DNA from: Spirometra erinaceieuropaei
Lineage: Eukaryota > Platyhelminthes > Cestoda > Diphyllobothriidea > Diphyllobothriidae
Assembly: GCA_902702965.1 (NCBI GenBank)
Contig: CACRXP010000002.1
Location: 4,650,724-4,714,723, forward strand
Reading direction: 5' to 3'
DNA: 64,000 bases
Under the pieces are notes generated by a model that was not told the origin of the DNA, did no database searches, and saw nothing but the letters and a program-made list of their open reading frames with translations. This document shows positions 9,860 to 21,783 of the stretch, one piece after another. Each line of letters starts with the position of its first letter. Position 1 is the first letter of the stretch. Made by a program: the position numbers and the translations under genes.

Positions 9860-11570
9860 AAAACGCATTTCAGAGGACGGTGCTTCTCCTTATTTTAATT
9901 TGCACCCTGGTGGCATAGATTTACGTTAACACACGGAAACTACTTAGATGCGAAGCATCTGAACGGAGAAGTGTTGCCACTTGATGTCGCCTTCGCTACT
10001 GGAAGGAGTAAAGTCCTGCACGCTCATCAGTCAAAATCGTCAAGGGTTCCCACTGCTTGAGGACACAGTCGTGACCTGTGCGTACTTTAGATTACACTGC
10101 ACATCAACCTCACTCCGCGCTACAAAGTAGAGACAAGTCGAAGCCAATCCGACTGACCCACAGAGTGGCTGGTGACGCGTAAAATCTCCGTTCCCCGAGT
10201 GCCACGCACACACACACACACACACACACTCGGTGGATCCCCATTCACATCCCATGCGCTCCGGTGACTTGAGGCCCAATGCACGACGGTGCTTTTGTTG
10301 AACCCGATGAAGACTACTACACCAGCTGCCTGAGGCGACAGTGATGTTTTAATGTGAAGGAAAATCGGCGCAGGGACTGAAAATTCTGGGAGGCATACTC
10401 CGCTTACGCACACATGCGCGCACACGGGTGGTCACAGACGTAGAATTCACGCATGGCGTCGCATTAACAGGAGTGCATTAATCAAAGTCAACGATCTAAG
10501 CCGCCGAGGGTAGCTTGTGAGACCGAGTGTCGCATCCTGCATCCAGCCCTAAGGCTCGACATCAAAAGACGCACACACACAGTCGCTGGCGCGCGACTCG
10601 TCGGGTGCGGGAGGCGGCCGGGGGAACGGGGTGTGATAAATAATTTAACCAGGCTAAAACAATAGTTTCCAAAGTAAAACTGATCAGTTAGTTACTGGTG
10701 GCAACACGGGAGTCGACTACTGCTGGTGCTGAAAATACATAAAGAACGAATCTACCAATTCTAAATAAAAAGGACGTCCACAGAAGTCAATCCAAAGCTT
10801 TGCATGCATACTCTGAGACGAGGTTTTTACTCCAAGAATACTCGTTATTTCTAAAAGAAGGAATAAAGCACTATTACTACACACGTGTATGTGGAACTAG
10901 TCTCTGGCACCTGGAAGGGTGGCAGCGTTGCGTCAGGTGTAAGAGGAGACTGGGCGACCAGGCTCGGAAACGCCGTTCTGCTGAGAAATGGGGAAGCCCG
11001 GTGTGGCATCCAATACGGAAACCGTGGTAAAAAGGTCTTTACTAGCAGTGCTGCGAGAAAACAGTGAGGAATTTTCTAAAACTAAGGGAAAACAAATTTG
11101 TTGTAGGTAAATAAGCTAGGTTCTTTTTTGTGCGAACTAAAATCTCGGCGTGAGCAGTGCGCAATACAAAAACTCACTGTAGGTAACTCAATTCCCCGAA
11201 TAATAAGAGTGATTGGCCCGCCAAGGTCATCGACACTGAAGCGCCCAAAAACGTGAACAATCAGACGTAAGACGTTGATGAAAGTTATGAGAAATGGGTA
11301 CCGAATAACTCCCTGGCCTAAAGCCTAAACTCCAACCCAAACCCTAATCTTAACTGTAAAACCCGGACTCTAGCACAACTGTGAATCATAAACGCAGCAG
11401 TCCGCGAAGCACCTCAAACTGAAAGAATTCTCAACTAGTACTACGCCTGTTGAAACCAAGAAAGTGACAAACATTGACCACCTACTGAAATCAATAATAG
11501 TACGAACGTTATGATTTGTTGACCAAGCGGGACCGCGTTTGCGAGCCCCACCGACCGGGCATGCGTGACA
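9860..11570. other. No recognised gene; weak telomere-like patch
   Basis: No supportable exon was found. Around 11310-11360 a degenerate run of CCTAAA/CCCAAACCC/CCCTAA-like words resembles decayed TTAGGG repeats. Confidence 0.35.
10207..10229. repeat. (CA)n microsatellite
   Basis: A simple CA run. Shorter CA clusters occur at about 10570 and 13315. Confidence 0.95.
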
Positions 11571-11572
11571 CA

Positions 11573-12502
11573 CAGTGGGTGCGCTAACTCATGAAATGTT
11601 AACTGAAATTCTCAAATGTGTTTTCGTTTCGAAAAGATTACTTGAGTAGGGCTTTAAAAATAATCGTCGTGCAGCATAGTTCTTTAATAAATCAGTTACC
11701 TTGGGATGCCGACTGTCGAGCAAACTTCTTTCCAGCCGCATGCAAAACCACATTCAGTAAAAAAAAAGACTACTTAAGTAGCACGAATTTTTCTCACTGA
11801 TTCTCCATGCCATTAAAAATTCAACTATATTTTATGGAAAACACGCATAAAAATACTCATTCTTTTGCCAATTTGGTAGAAAATAACGTGTTCTTCGAAT
11901 TTTATACTAGAAGGAAGGATGTAACTTGGTTTCCAAAAACTTTCCCGATTCCCGAATCATCTTGAACCCGACCTGCCGTTACACTTGCATTCAGAGTTTG
12001 CAAACTACATGGCGTATATTTTCCGCGTACTGAAAATCATGCATTTATCTATGGTATTAAGGGAAGACCATATGGATTTGATCCATATTGCAAACTTTAC
12101 AAGCCACATGGGTAAATGCAATGATACGATGTTTTATGAACGGACATTTTACGGTCGTAGAAAACCGAATTATACTCTTCCTTCGAGGATAAAATTCGAA
12201 GAAGACGTAACCTTTTACCGAATGAGTAAATGAATGCATATTTTTATGCATGCTTCCCATAAAGAATTGTTCAATTTTTAAGGGCATCGAAAATCAATGA
12301 GTAGACTTAAGTACACTTTTTTTACTGAATTTGGTTTCCGCATGCGGCTGGGAGTAGGTTCGTTTACCCGTCGACATCCCAAGGTAACTGAATTATTAAA
12401 CAATTATGTTGTGTGATGATTATCTCTAAAGCCCCACCTAAGTAATCTTTCCGAAACGAAAACGCATTTCAGAATTTCGGTTAACAGTTGGCACACCTAC
12501 TG
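11573..12502. mobile_element. Foldback MITE 2
   Basis: The 930-bp element starts CAGT and ends ACTG. The right flank is TA, while the left flank is CA (a mutated TA duplication). Arms (about 11573-11960 and 12110-12502) share the family signature 'CTAACTCATGAAATGTTAAC', the 'GACTACTTAAGTAGCA' block and a 'TATACT..CTTCC' block near the centre. The interior frame at 11985-12233 is arm sequence read through, not a transposase. Confidence 0.8.
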
Positions 12503-12579
12503 TAGGAAAGGCGCCAGATTTTATCCCTAATCAGATAACTCAGATTTACTAGTGCCTACCACTATACAATAAATTACTG

Positions 12580-12870
12580 TGAAAATGGTATTACCGACAA
12601 AGACAGGGGAGACTGGAATGACCATTTCTGGCTTATTAGCCGTCGTCAGTCAGTCATACCCAACCCCGAATTGTGGAACACCGGAGGCTCGAATTCGCGC
12701 CTCTGACCACTAAGCCACGGGCTCTTTGTCCTTGTCTATGTCGGTAATGCCTATATCATGCGCCACTGTGCGGCTGCTGGTGGGGCTCGAGAGAGAGCCC
12801 TTAAGGCACAACGGAACGAGTGAGTTCCGTATGAACCATCGGTGAGCGCCCCCCACCATTGTGAATTACT
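12580..12870. mobile_element. Inverted pair of SINE-like fragments
   Basis: The left half (12585-12730) is reverse-oriented body plus tRNA-like head. The right half (12735-12865) is plus-oriented from 'TGTCGGTAATGCCTATATCA' to the 3' end 'GGTGAGCGCCCCCCACCATT'. The junction lies near 12733. Confidence 0.75.
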
Positions 12871-13770
12871 GTGACTCGGACTTCTCGTTGGAATGGAAAA
12901 GGACCTAGACCGTTCTAGCTCGGACCTAGCACTTATGTTTCGCACTATAGCCAAAAAATGCCCATGGAAACCACCAATACCCTTTAACAGTTCTGGCCTA
13001 GAAGGTTTCCAACTTGGGACGGAGGGAAGAATAATCCGGTCCTACCTCAAACTGAGGTTCACAGTACCAGGACTCCTTCCTAATGCGGTCTATGGGACGC
13101 TTTGATTCACGTGAAATCTGCAGCTCTGGCACCCTATGCACCACGGGGACAGGCATGTGTGGCACACACAGAAATGTCTTCCACCGCCTCAGTACGGGGC
13201 CAAAGCGCAGTTTCAGTCGTAGCTATTTTCCTTTGCAAATGGAACTGGGAACTGGGTTTGGGAACAGAGGGAGCGAAGGTACATAAGTGCAGCGAGTCTG
13301 CTCCTGCGCTATAAACACACACACATACAGGTCGTTGCTGCACTTTCTCAAGCCAGTGGTGGTCGGTGTCTTGCATAGCGGCGAATGGCATTACAAAGGA
13401 AGTCCTAGGCGCTGCTGGGTCTACGTTTTAAAACTGAAACCCACTGAGTTGTGTGGGCGTGGTTCGGTTTGCCGGACCGAGGGTGAATTTGCAACGACTA
13501 CTTCCTAACATTACTTACACACACACCGGTCATGAAGAAGAGGCCTAAGGTTCTCGAATAGTTTTTTTGATTAATCCTTAACTGCCACAGTAGACTGACT
13601 GTTGGCTGGCTGAAAGAAAAAAAACAAAAGAAAGGCGAGATGGTGCCTTGGCAAGTTCAGTCGAGAGTGCAGAAGGATAGGGGATAACAAAGCTGACAGA
13701 ACTTTTGGTTAGGAATCTTCTCAAGTGCCGGTACATGGCAGAAGTGGGGAAAATAGGCAAGATGAGCGTA
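12871..13770. other. No recognised gene
   Basis: Several overlapping frames of 60-85 codons on both strands lack recognisable domains, and no good splice-bounded exon was seen. Confidence 0.35.
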
Positions 13771-13779
13771 CAATCACCG

Positions 13780-14690
13780 ATCAGGCTAATGAAATGTTGA
13801 TCAAAATTCTTAGATGCGCTTTTGATTGGGCAGGACTGCTTAAGTGGAACTGTAACACTGATTATCATGCGACACAATCGCAAGATAATTATGTCACGCC
13901 GGAACACCGGTGTTTGAGTGCACTTCTTTCCGCCACCGTTCGATAGAAAAGGACTGCTTGAGTAGTACGAATTTTCACCATTGATTTCCAGTGATCCTAC
14001 AGATTCCAGCACATTCTGTAGAAAACATGCGCAATGATGTTCTTTTTTGAACTCACTTCGTAGCAACTTGCGTCTTTTTTAATTTTATAATTGACAAAAG
14101 GTTATCTTCCGGTTTAAAGAAACGTCCTAAACATCCACATAAATCGGAACCCGACCTGCAGTTGCGCCTGCACTCAGGAGTACCAAACTGCATGCTGTAT
14201 ACGTATACGTTTCATTTGAGGAAAATCATATATTTCTCTGTGCTATTAACAAGATGTCATATAGGACTCCTAAAATTTCGCAATGGATGTGGATTGTGTT
14301 GTATGCGTCATAAGGGACATTAGTAAACGGTCATTTCACGGTCTAAAAAAGTTTGATAACACCGAAAGAGATCCTTTCATTAAGCATAAAGTTTGAAGAA
14401 CGCCTGATTTGCTACCTAATAAGTGCGGAAAATAATATCTTAATGCATGATGTAACAAAAAAATTAATTTACAAGGACATCGGCAGTCAGTGGAGAAGGC
14501 GGATGCTACCTAAGAAGTGATTTTTTGCCGAGTACGGTATCAGCAGGCAGTCGAAAAGAAGCGCACTTAGACGCCGGCTTGACTGAAATAAATTGGAAGG
14601 CGAACGATAATTACCATTACAAACCAAGCTGAAAACGCATTTTAGAATCTCGGTTTGTATTTCATGAGATGGTTCAACAACTGCACATTA
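13780..14690. mobile_element. Foldback MITE 3, degenerate
   Basis: The left arm begins near 'GCTAATGAAATGTTGATCAA' and the right arm ends near 'TTGTATTTCATGAGATGG', matching the family arms with many substitutions. The tips and the TA duplication are not clearly preserved. A minus-strand frame of 162 codons (14066-13578) runs across an arm and its flank and is not a gene. Confidence 0.65.
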
Positions 14691-15175
14691 TCCTTTGGTT
14701 TCTTGGAGCCCATGCAAATTCATCGGCATTCCCTGGATAAAATTTCATGTTTGCATTTAACATGAGCGATGGTAAGTTCTCTCCTAACTTTGCGCTTTGA
14801 AGGACGTGTCATATCTCAAAATGTTTGCATTTATGAGAATAGGTCAAAGGATTGAGCGGATATTCGTGACATTTAACATTAATGAGTCTATTAATGTTTT
14901 CAGAAGTCAAATCCGACAAACATATGTTCTCGATTATTCATCACCAAACCTGTGTATGATGCAGGGCAGAATTGCGGCAGTTAAACAGCCAATAAAAGTC
15001 AGCGTGGGGGAGAGGGTCGGAGGGGGGAACGTTCAGAGGTCGGGGATTAGATTCTAGTTCTGTCAGGGACTTAGGTGGGGGGAGGGGGAGCTTCTGGCAA
15101 TTAGTTGTCCCTGCTTCATTGCTGTAACGCGAAGTGGCGGCTGTGAACACAAATGGCTGGGTTTGTCTTTGGCCC
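14691..15175. other. No recognised gene
   Basis: A G-rich stretch at about 15005-15090 shows nothing recognisable. It lies just downstream, on the minus strand, of the PLE coding remnant and could be its decayed 3' part. Confidence 0.35.
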
Positions 15176-15179
15176 GGGG

Positions 15180-15907
15180 GTGCCTAAGCGCTCGTGCAAA
15201 CGCTTTATGCGAATATAAGGCTGGGTCGGCTAACCGTATAGCCACTGCCTCTGCCTTCGCAAGTATTCGCTAACGCAGGAACTGTGGAAGCGCCTCGGTG
15301 GCACTTTATAGATGACTCGGAATGATTGGTTGACGTCTACCCGGGGGTCGCTGTCAACCCATTGGGCCACAAATGCGATAGAGATAGGCTTTTCTACACA
15401 TCGACTTAGTCAGGTTGGATGGTGCTCTTGCATCCGCTTGAATAGACGCTTAGTTGCTCGACCAATATAACCTGCCCCACAAGAGCAAGTGGTGGCGTAG
15501 ATACGCATTGAAGAGGTCTGGGAAGGCAGTCTATCTTTACCTTCAAGGCCAAGAAGCGGAGTGCTTGTGAAAACTCGTCTTATCTTAGCGGCTGAGTGCG
15601 TGCGCGCGATAGCAGCATTTAAGCGACGATGTAGAATTTCGCCCGTCAGATCCCCTCGAAATGGAGATGTGAGGAATAACTTCTTCTCAGCCTTCGACGA
15701 ATCAGATTTGGGGGGGAACGTTTTCCATATATGTTGATGAACTTTTCGGCACAGCCGTTTTCTCCCAGAGTTTTGTATTATTACGAGTTCATTCTCAAGC
15801 GTACTTGGAATGCATATTCTCCTGGCTTGGTTGGTGAGGCAACGAATTAAGCTTTGTTTCCAGTTAAGCAGGACGAAACTATAGTCTACTAATGTTTTTT
15901 CACGATA
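15180..15907 (-). pseudogene. Penelope-like element remnant: RT C-terminus and GIY-YIG endonuclease
   Basis: The minus-strand frame 15937-15410 reads through the PLE linker ('LIRCLTNQARRI', 'FRGDLTGEILHRRLNAAIAR'). It continues into the start of the GIY-YIG endonuclease region: 'MRIYATTCSCGAGYIGRATK', where the conserved YIGR block is intact. After a stop at about 15410 the coding pattern goes on ('FRVIYKVPPR', then 'AIRLADPALYSHKAFARALR') to about 15180. PLEs reverse transcribe their RNA with a telomerase-related RT and cut target DNA with GIY-YIG. The first 11 residues of the open frame are foldback MITE sequence, so the PLE is interrupted at 15907 and is dead. Confidence 0.85.
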
Positions 15908-17763
15908 CAGTAGATGTGCTAACTCACGAAATGTCAACCAAAATTTCGAAATGCGTTCTCGTTTCGAAAAGATAAATTAAGTAGTGTTGTAAAACTAATC
16001 ATGATGCAGCATAAAGCTATAATTATCCAGTTACCTCGGCGTGCCGGCTTTCGAAAGAACTTAATCTCGGCTGCGTGCAAGATCTATACTCTGCAAATAA
16101 TGACTACTTAAGTAGCATGCAATTTTCTCATTGATTTTCGATGCCCTTGAAAATTCCATTATTCCCGGGTTTATCCTCCGAAACTAGGGACATCAGAATG
16201 CGCCTTTACAACATGTACGTTAGACCTGGTCTGGAATATTGTTCGTTTTTATTTAGCCTCATGCGTGCTACTGAAGAAAATAGAATCCGTCCAACACTTT
16301 TTTACCAAGAGAATTTTAACCCCGGAACACCGACATTTGTCTTACCAAGAACGTTGCCGGCTTACGGGCCTTGATCCTTTATGGTTCTGTAGATTACAAA
16401 AGGGACTATGTTTGCTATTTAAACTCTTATATAATCACACATTTAACCCACTCACTTCTTTAAGACATCATATCCACCCAAGACGTAACAGTCACCGTGA
16501 GGTCTTTTTATTTCTACCTCTGGCACGTACTGTTAAATATCGTCGGTTCTATTCTGTAAATGCAATTGCTATTTGGAATAAACTACCCATGAGTTTGAAA
16601 ACTCTGCAAAATTATCCTTTATTTAAGAGAACTATTACTCGATTTTTTGCATTCAGAAAAGCTCCCACAAATTTTGGGTGTTAAATCCACTGATCGACTC
16701 TACCGTAGCGATGGCGTTTGTGGTCTCTGAACACTACGGCCAGTCTCACCAGCTGTTCCTCAACGCCTCTACTTTGACTATCCCCAACTTCATGAAAGGA
16801 ATTGACGTCCGATAATCTCCGATACCGTGCAGCCCCCCCCCCCTCCTTCTTGACTGTCGAAAATTTACCGCCAGCAGTTTTTTTCTCCTGAACCCTCCAA
16901 ATCATGAAAACCACCATCAACTATATTTTTATTTCTCTAACTCAGGAGTTTTTTTCACTGCTGGTCGGATTTGTGTTTAATCGCTTTCCTTGACAATTCC
17001 TGTAAACTGGCATTAAATAAATTATTATTATATATTTATTTATTATAAAAATATTCATTTTTTTATTTATTCGGTAGAAAATCACGTCTTCTTCCAAATT
17101 CATACTCCAAAGAAGAGTATAATTCGATTTTAAAAACGTTTCTAATTGTGAGATTTTTTAATAACGTTCAATGGCCGTTCATGAAACGTCATGTATATGC
17201 ATTAACGAATATGGCTTGTAAAGTTAACAGTATTGCTCAAATCCACTGCTTAATTTTATAAACCTCATATGGTCTTCTCTTAACACCGTAGAGAAATGCA
17301 TAGTTTTCCGTACACGGGGAATATACAGCTTGTAGTTTTGAAACCCTGAATGCAAGTGTAACAGCAGGTCGGGTTCAGAATTATTCGGGAATAAGAAAAG
17401 TTTTTTAACCGAATTATACTCTTCTTTTGAGTTTGAAATTGGAAGAAGACGTCATTTCCTACCAAATAAGCAAAAGAATGAATATTTTATGCATTTTTTC
17501 CATGAAATATAATTGAATTTTCAAGGTAATCGAAAATCAATGAGAAAATTGCATGTTACTAAAGTAATCATTTTTTGCATAGTATAGATCTTGCATGCAG
17601 CCGAAAATAAGTTCTTTCGAAAGCCGACACCCTGAGGTAACTTGATCATTGTAGATTTATGCTGCATCATGATTAGTTTTACAATACTACTTAATTTATC
17701 TATTCGAAACGAGAACGCATTTCGAAATATTGGTTGACATTTCATGAGTTAGCACATCTACTG
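15908..17763. mobile_element. Foldback MITE 4, interrupted by a LINE
   Basis: CAGT and ACTG tips are flanked by TA on both sides (15906-15907 and 17764-17765). The left arm is 15908-16157 plus its continuation at about 17040-17150; the right arm is about 17395-17763. Tips are nearly identical inverted sequences beginning 'CAGTAGATGTGCTAACTCA'. A 5'-truncated LINE (about 16160-17040) splits the left arm. The element itself sits inside a PLE coding remnant. Confidence 0.85.
16160..17040 (+). pseudogene. 5'-truncated CR1/jockey-like LINE, C-terminal coding and 3' UTR
   Basis: Closely matches 32270-33130. Frames read 'MYVRPGLEYCSFLFSLMRAT', then 'QERCRLTGLDPLWFCRLQKG' and 'RRFYSVNAIAIWNKLP', typical of the region downstream of the RT palm in CR1/jockey-like elements. 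The 3' end is 'GTAAACTGGCATTAAATAAA' followed by an AT-rich tail. Relative to the longer copy, nine bases are missing near 16184. The element is dead and inserted in a foldback arm. Confidence 0.85.
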
Positions 17764-17905
17764 TATGTAGCAGGAGGTCCATGAAAACTGCAATATTTCA
17801 TGCAAATCGCAACAGCCACCGTATATCTGAGCATAGAACACTGCGTATCTGCAAACATTAATCAAAAGGCTGCACTTGACAGGTCAATGCTACATTTGGG
17901 GTTAT
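17764..17905 (-). pseudogene. Probable continuation of the 15.2-15.9 kb PLE beyond the foldback insertion
   Basis: If the foldback element and one TA are ignored, the minus-strand frame runs from here into the 15.9 kb frame without a shift. It gives 'PPATYREKT' across the junction, at the place where PLEs have a TVYRKPT-like block. Upstream residues (QCSMLRYTVAVAICMK) weakly resemble the preceding PLE segment. The match is short and partly degenerate. Confidence 0.45.
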
Positions 17906-17949
17906 AAAATCTCGCCGTACTGACTGTTCCTTACTGCCCCCCAGTGCGA

Positions 17950-18210
17950 TTTGACTGCAACATCCTGTTTACGGCGGAGATGGAAGTGGACAACCAAATG
18001 CTCCTCGTAGCCGTACTAGTGTGCCACTGCACAAACGGAGCTTGAAAATGACAGTATTCAGGAAGGCTATTAATACGCGCCAGCTGCTGGATTTTCGAAA
18101 GAAAAACCTCTTCTGAAACAAATGCAGATGTGCTCCCACATTGCTCCAACGAGGATAAACACAGTGGAGCAAAGCTGCTGACAAGAAAACCGGGGAAGCC
18201 TGTCGCTACA
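17950..18210 (+). pseudogene. Penelope-like RT fragment, plus strand
   Basis: The plus-strand frame reads 'NILFTAEMEVDNQMLLVAVL' and, after stops and a frame change near 18045, 'MTVFRKAINTRQLLDF'. This matches the PLE order of an 'IQFTMEEENNQLAFLDVLV'-like block followed by a 'VFRKPT' block. It lies opposite in strand to the neighbouring PLE remnant, so at least two PLE insertions met here. Confidence 0.65.
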
Positions 18211-18329
18211 ACCTCTCCTAAATTAGGAGTATCCCAATACTTTGCCAGCAGACATCAAAATGCGACCATGTGCACGCGTGAGGGTGAACTCACGCCCTAC
18301 AGCATGTTCCCAAGATATTTCCGTCATAT

Positions 18330-19132
18330 TAGGATGCCGGCATTTGAATGAACTTTTCTCCGGCTGCTTGCCAAAAACTACACTCTACAAAAAGTGCCTA
18401 TTCAAGTAGCGTGGAGTTTTCTTATCGATTTTCGATACCCTTATAAATGCAAGTATATTTGATTAAAAAACATACATAGAAATATTTATTCTTTTACTCA
18501 TGGGTTTGAAAATTACGTCTTCTTCAAATTTTATACTTGAGGGAAGGGTATAATTCAGTTTTAAAAAAGTTTCTAATTGTGAGATTTTTAAGACTGCCAG
18601 ATGCCCGTTCATAAAACGCCGTGTATCTGCATTTGTGACCTGTAAAGTTAGCAATATTGCTTAAATCCACTGTTTAATTTTATGAACGCCGTATGATCTC
18701 CCCCTAATACCGTAGAGAAATGTATGGTTTTTCGTACTCGGAAAATATACAGCTTGTAGTTTTGAAACCCTGAATACGAGAGTAACAGCGGGTCGGGTTC
18801 AAATTATTCGGGAATTGAAAGTTTTTTTTAATTGAATTATACCCTTCCCTCAAGTATAAAATTTGAAGAAGACATAATTTTCTACCAGCTAGGTAGGAAG
18901 GAAGATTTGTTTGCATGTTTTCTAGGAAATACATTTGAATGTGTGAGAGCATCGAATATCAGTGAGAAAAATGCATCCTATCTAATTAGCCATTTTTACA
19001 GTGTGGTTTTTGAGGCGGCCGGAAAGAAGTTCATTTAAAAACCGGCATCCTAAAGTAGCTAAAGTAGTCTTTTCAAGTAGAAAAGGTATTCCAGAATTTC
19101 GGTTAGAATTTCATGAGTTAGCACATATACTG
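18330..19132. mobile_element. Foldback MITE 5, left tip missing
   Basis: The right arm ends 'GAGTTAGCACATATACTG' at 19132, followed by TG instead of TA. The left arm starts inside the family arm near 'GGATGCCGGCATTTGAATGA', so about 130 bp of the left tip is lost. Internal blocks ('TCTTCAAATTTTATACTTGA' and its inverse) match elements 2 and 4. Confidence 0.75.
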
Positions 19133-19249
19133 TGAGGGTGTCCCGATACCTTGCAAGCAGGCACTAAAAATCGGCCATATGGTCTGAAGGGTTGGTGACC
19201 ACGTCATGTGGGTCCGCTCAGGCAACTGAAACCTCCTGGGACGGGTGTG

Positions 19250-21280
19250 CCCTACAGAACGCAGGTCACACCCAGCTGCAGTTTGGTGTGGTGAGGACTC
19301 CCTCACAACCTGTAAGATGAAATGGGAACTCTGATTGCGTTGTTGACAGATGCAAACCCGTCGCACGAACTGGCTGCAAGACGCGCTTAATCCAACTTCC
19401 CAGTCGCTAAACACACGGGAGGGAAGTGTCATATCTTCGATTTTTACAATGTGACAATTCTCGGTGGACGGAAAAGCTCACTACGGAAGCCTGGCACTTC
19501 AGTGCGGAATCGATCGATCGTCAAGTTGACCCTCATCAGTCTACTAGATCTCGCATCACTAGTTAGACGGAACGAGCATAATTGCTGCAACCGTGCCGAC
19601 TGTCTCCAGGCGACGAGTAGTCACGAAGTTTGATGGCCACAACGCAGGTGACAAGACATGCCGGTGCGATTAATGACAGAGGATGCATTTACTACTCACG
19701 GAAATAATTGCCGGCAAACGGGATCAAGCTGTTATCGACGACACGGTGTCAGGGCAGGACAAGCAAGGTTGTAGATCCTGACAGTCCTGTGTACGCTGAT
19801 TTTTGTGAGTTTATCGTCCTCGAAATTAGGTAGCTGATTCCATTTCCAACAAGCAGAAGCAAGTAATAACACTACAGCAGCGCGTTTTTGGGTCAGTTTT
19901 TAAGCACTCCGCCTGAGGCTCTCAGTTTCGCTTACTTTCAAACATCAAACTACGAAACCAAGTAACTTAGCACCTAGCCAATATCAAAAAAACAAGTTTA
20001 GCGCGTCCCTCACGAAATTCTACATTTTTTTAATACTATGAGGGGAGCGACACACACCAGTCAAATAGATGGTAGTGTTTGGTAATTTGCAAGAGTATCT
20101 GCAGAGGTTTCCAGCGTGTGTTATCCTTATCGTAAGATGAATGAGTTTGATTACTATCGACCCTTAAAATAAACAATCGCTTCTATCTGAAAAGGCGTTT
20201 GTGGTCTTCCGATTCTGGGTAAGAGTATAGCCAGCTGTTGACAGTGAGTGCGCCAGAAATGACGATGACACCTTCACTTGTCTTTTTCAAAATTTTTACC
20301 CCTATCAATGTTTTTTTGACTAACAGTTAAATCATATGTCCTTTCCAGCACTTATGGGGTGAGGGGGGGAAGTGCTTTGACAAATCCTTGAAGGTCGGAC
20401 GGGGTTTCGTAAGTTACTCGGGCGTGTTTAAACCCGACTACCGAATATGCCGAAAGTTAATGTTTATGATTACTATGAGTAAGAGATGTCTGACTTTCAG
20501 AAATCAGCAGTCAAACAGTCATTTTATCTATCGTAACGGCCAGCAAAGACAATGGCGATCCTGGTGTTGAAACAACCTCAAGGAGATACAGACGTTCAGC
20601 ATCAAATATCCGAAAGGATTTGTCCCAAGCCTTCATAGTAATTTCCGAAGGAGGTAAAAAAATCTGAACTCTTAAAACTGGAGTGCACATCAGAAAGCAC
20701 ATAACGAATACTGGGAAACTCACTGATGAACCGAACTCCCTACAAAACACGTGTCTGTGCTTCTAGCTAGTATCTGCACTACTACTATGGTTAATCATGC
20801 AACATTAATAGCGTCACAATCACGTCGACGTGACGTTTCTTTCGATGGTTCTCACTGCTAAACGCATATCTTGCCCACAACAATCCCTCTAGGGCAAAAC
20901 GGTACGATTTAAGCCGAAATTAACTGGTCTTTCTCGGTGTGGGAAACAGAAGAGAGCTGGATCAATCGACGCCACCACCACGGCGGTTGCCGCCGATGTG
21001 TCAGACAAAAAATGGACTTTCATCGGGTTAAAGTGGGGCTGAAAATCGAGGGTAGTAGGACAGGAAGGACGGGAAATGAGCGACGAGAATTACTGCCAGT
21101 CAACGCCTCTTATATCTAAGCGTCTATGCGCTGGCGCGACAATTTCAATGGCCGGAAGTGCGTACGCGCGCGTATTCATCAAGTTGCAAAATGAATGCCT
21201 AGGACGTACGCGAGTATGTGGGCGCGTGTATGTTTGTGAATAGTGATGTGCTTCAACTGGGGCCGCGTTAACGCGAAAAC
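19250..21280. other. No recognised gene
   Basis: Frames of up to about 104 codons without recognisable domains occur. Short AT-rich patches are present, but nothing can be annotated with support. Confidence 0.35.
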
Positions 21281-21282
<2 letters not shown>

Positions 21283-21334
<52 letters not shown>

Positions 21335-21340
21335 GAGAGA
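21283..21340. repeat. (GA)n microsatellite
   Basis: Fifty-eight nucleotides of GA with one GG interruption. Confidence 0.95.
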
Positions 21341-21520
21341 TTCGCGGCGAATTTAGCGCACAAAAAGACTAAAACAAGGAATTAGGCCTTTGATCTTGCT
21401 CGCCCTAATTGTATTCAGATGACGCAGCTGTAATTACGTGCTACCGGTTAGCTAGCTGCCGCTTGCTATAGGCATGAAATTACAGACGAGACGCGCCACA
21501 GGTAAACCGGTGGCGGTAGC

Positions 21521-21751
21521 GGCGGCGGCGGCGGCGGCGNNNNNNNNNNNNNNNNNNNNNNNNNNNNNNNNNNNNNNNNNNNNNNNNNNNNNNNNNNNNN
21601 NNNNNNNNNNNNNNNNNNNNNNNNNNNNNNNNNNNNNNNNNNNNNNNNNNNNNNNNNNNNNNNNNNNNNNNNNNNNNNNNNNNNNNNNNNNNNNNNNNNN
21701 NNNNNNNNNNNNNNNNNNNNNNNNNNNNNNNNNNNNNNNNNNNNNNNNNTG

Positions 21752-21783
<32 letters not shown>
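21521..21783. repeat. Trinucleotide repeats flanking a 210-bp assembly gap
   Basis: (GGC)n at 21521-21539 runs into N at 21540-21749, and (GTC)n at 21752-21783 follows. The gap probably hides trinucleotide repeat sequence that did not assemble, including the switch from GGC to GTC. Open frames through the N run are meaningless. Confidence 0.9.

Noticed and set aside
13578..14066. 162-codon minus-strand frame
   Set aside because: It overlaps a foldback MITE arm and its flank, and no recognisable protein is encoded.
15875..15937. Start codon of the PLE frame at 15937
   Set aside because: The first 11 residues are foldback-element tip sequence; the true PLE frame was interrupted there.
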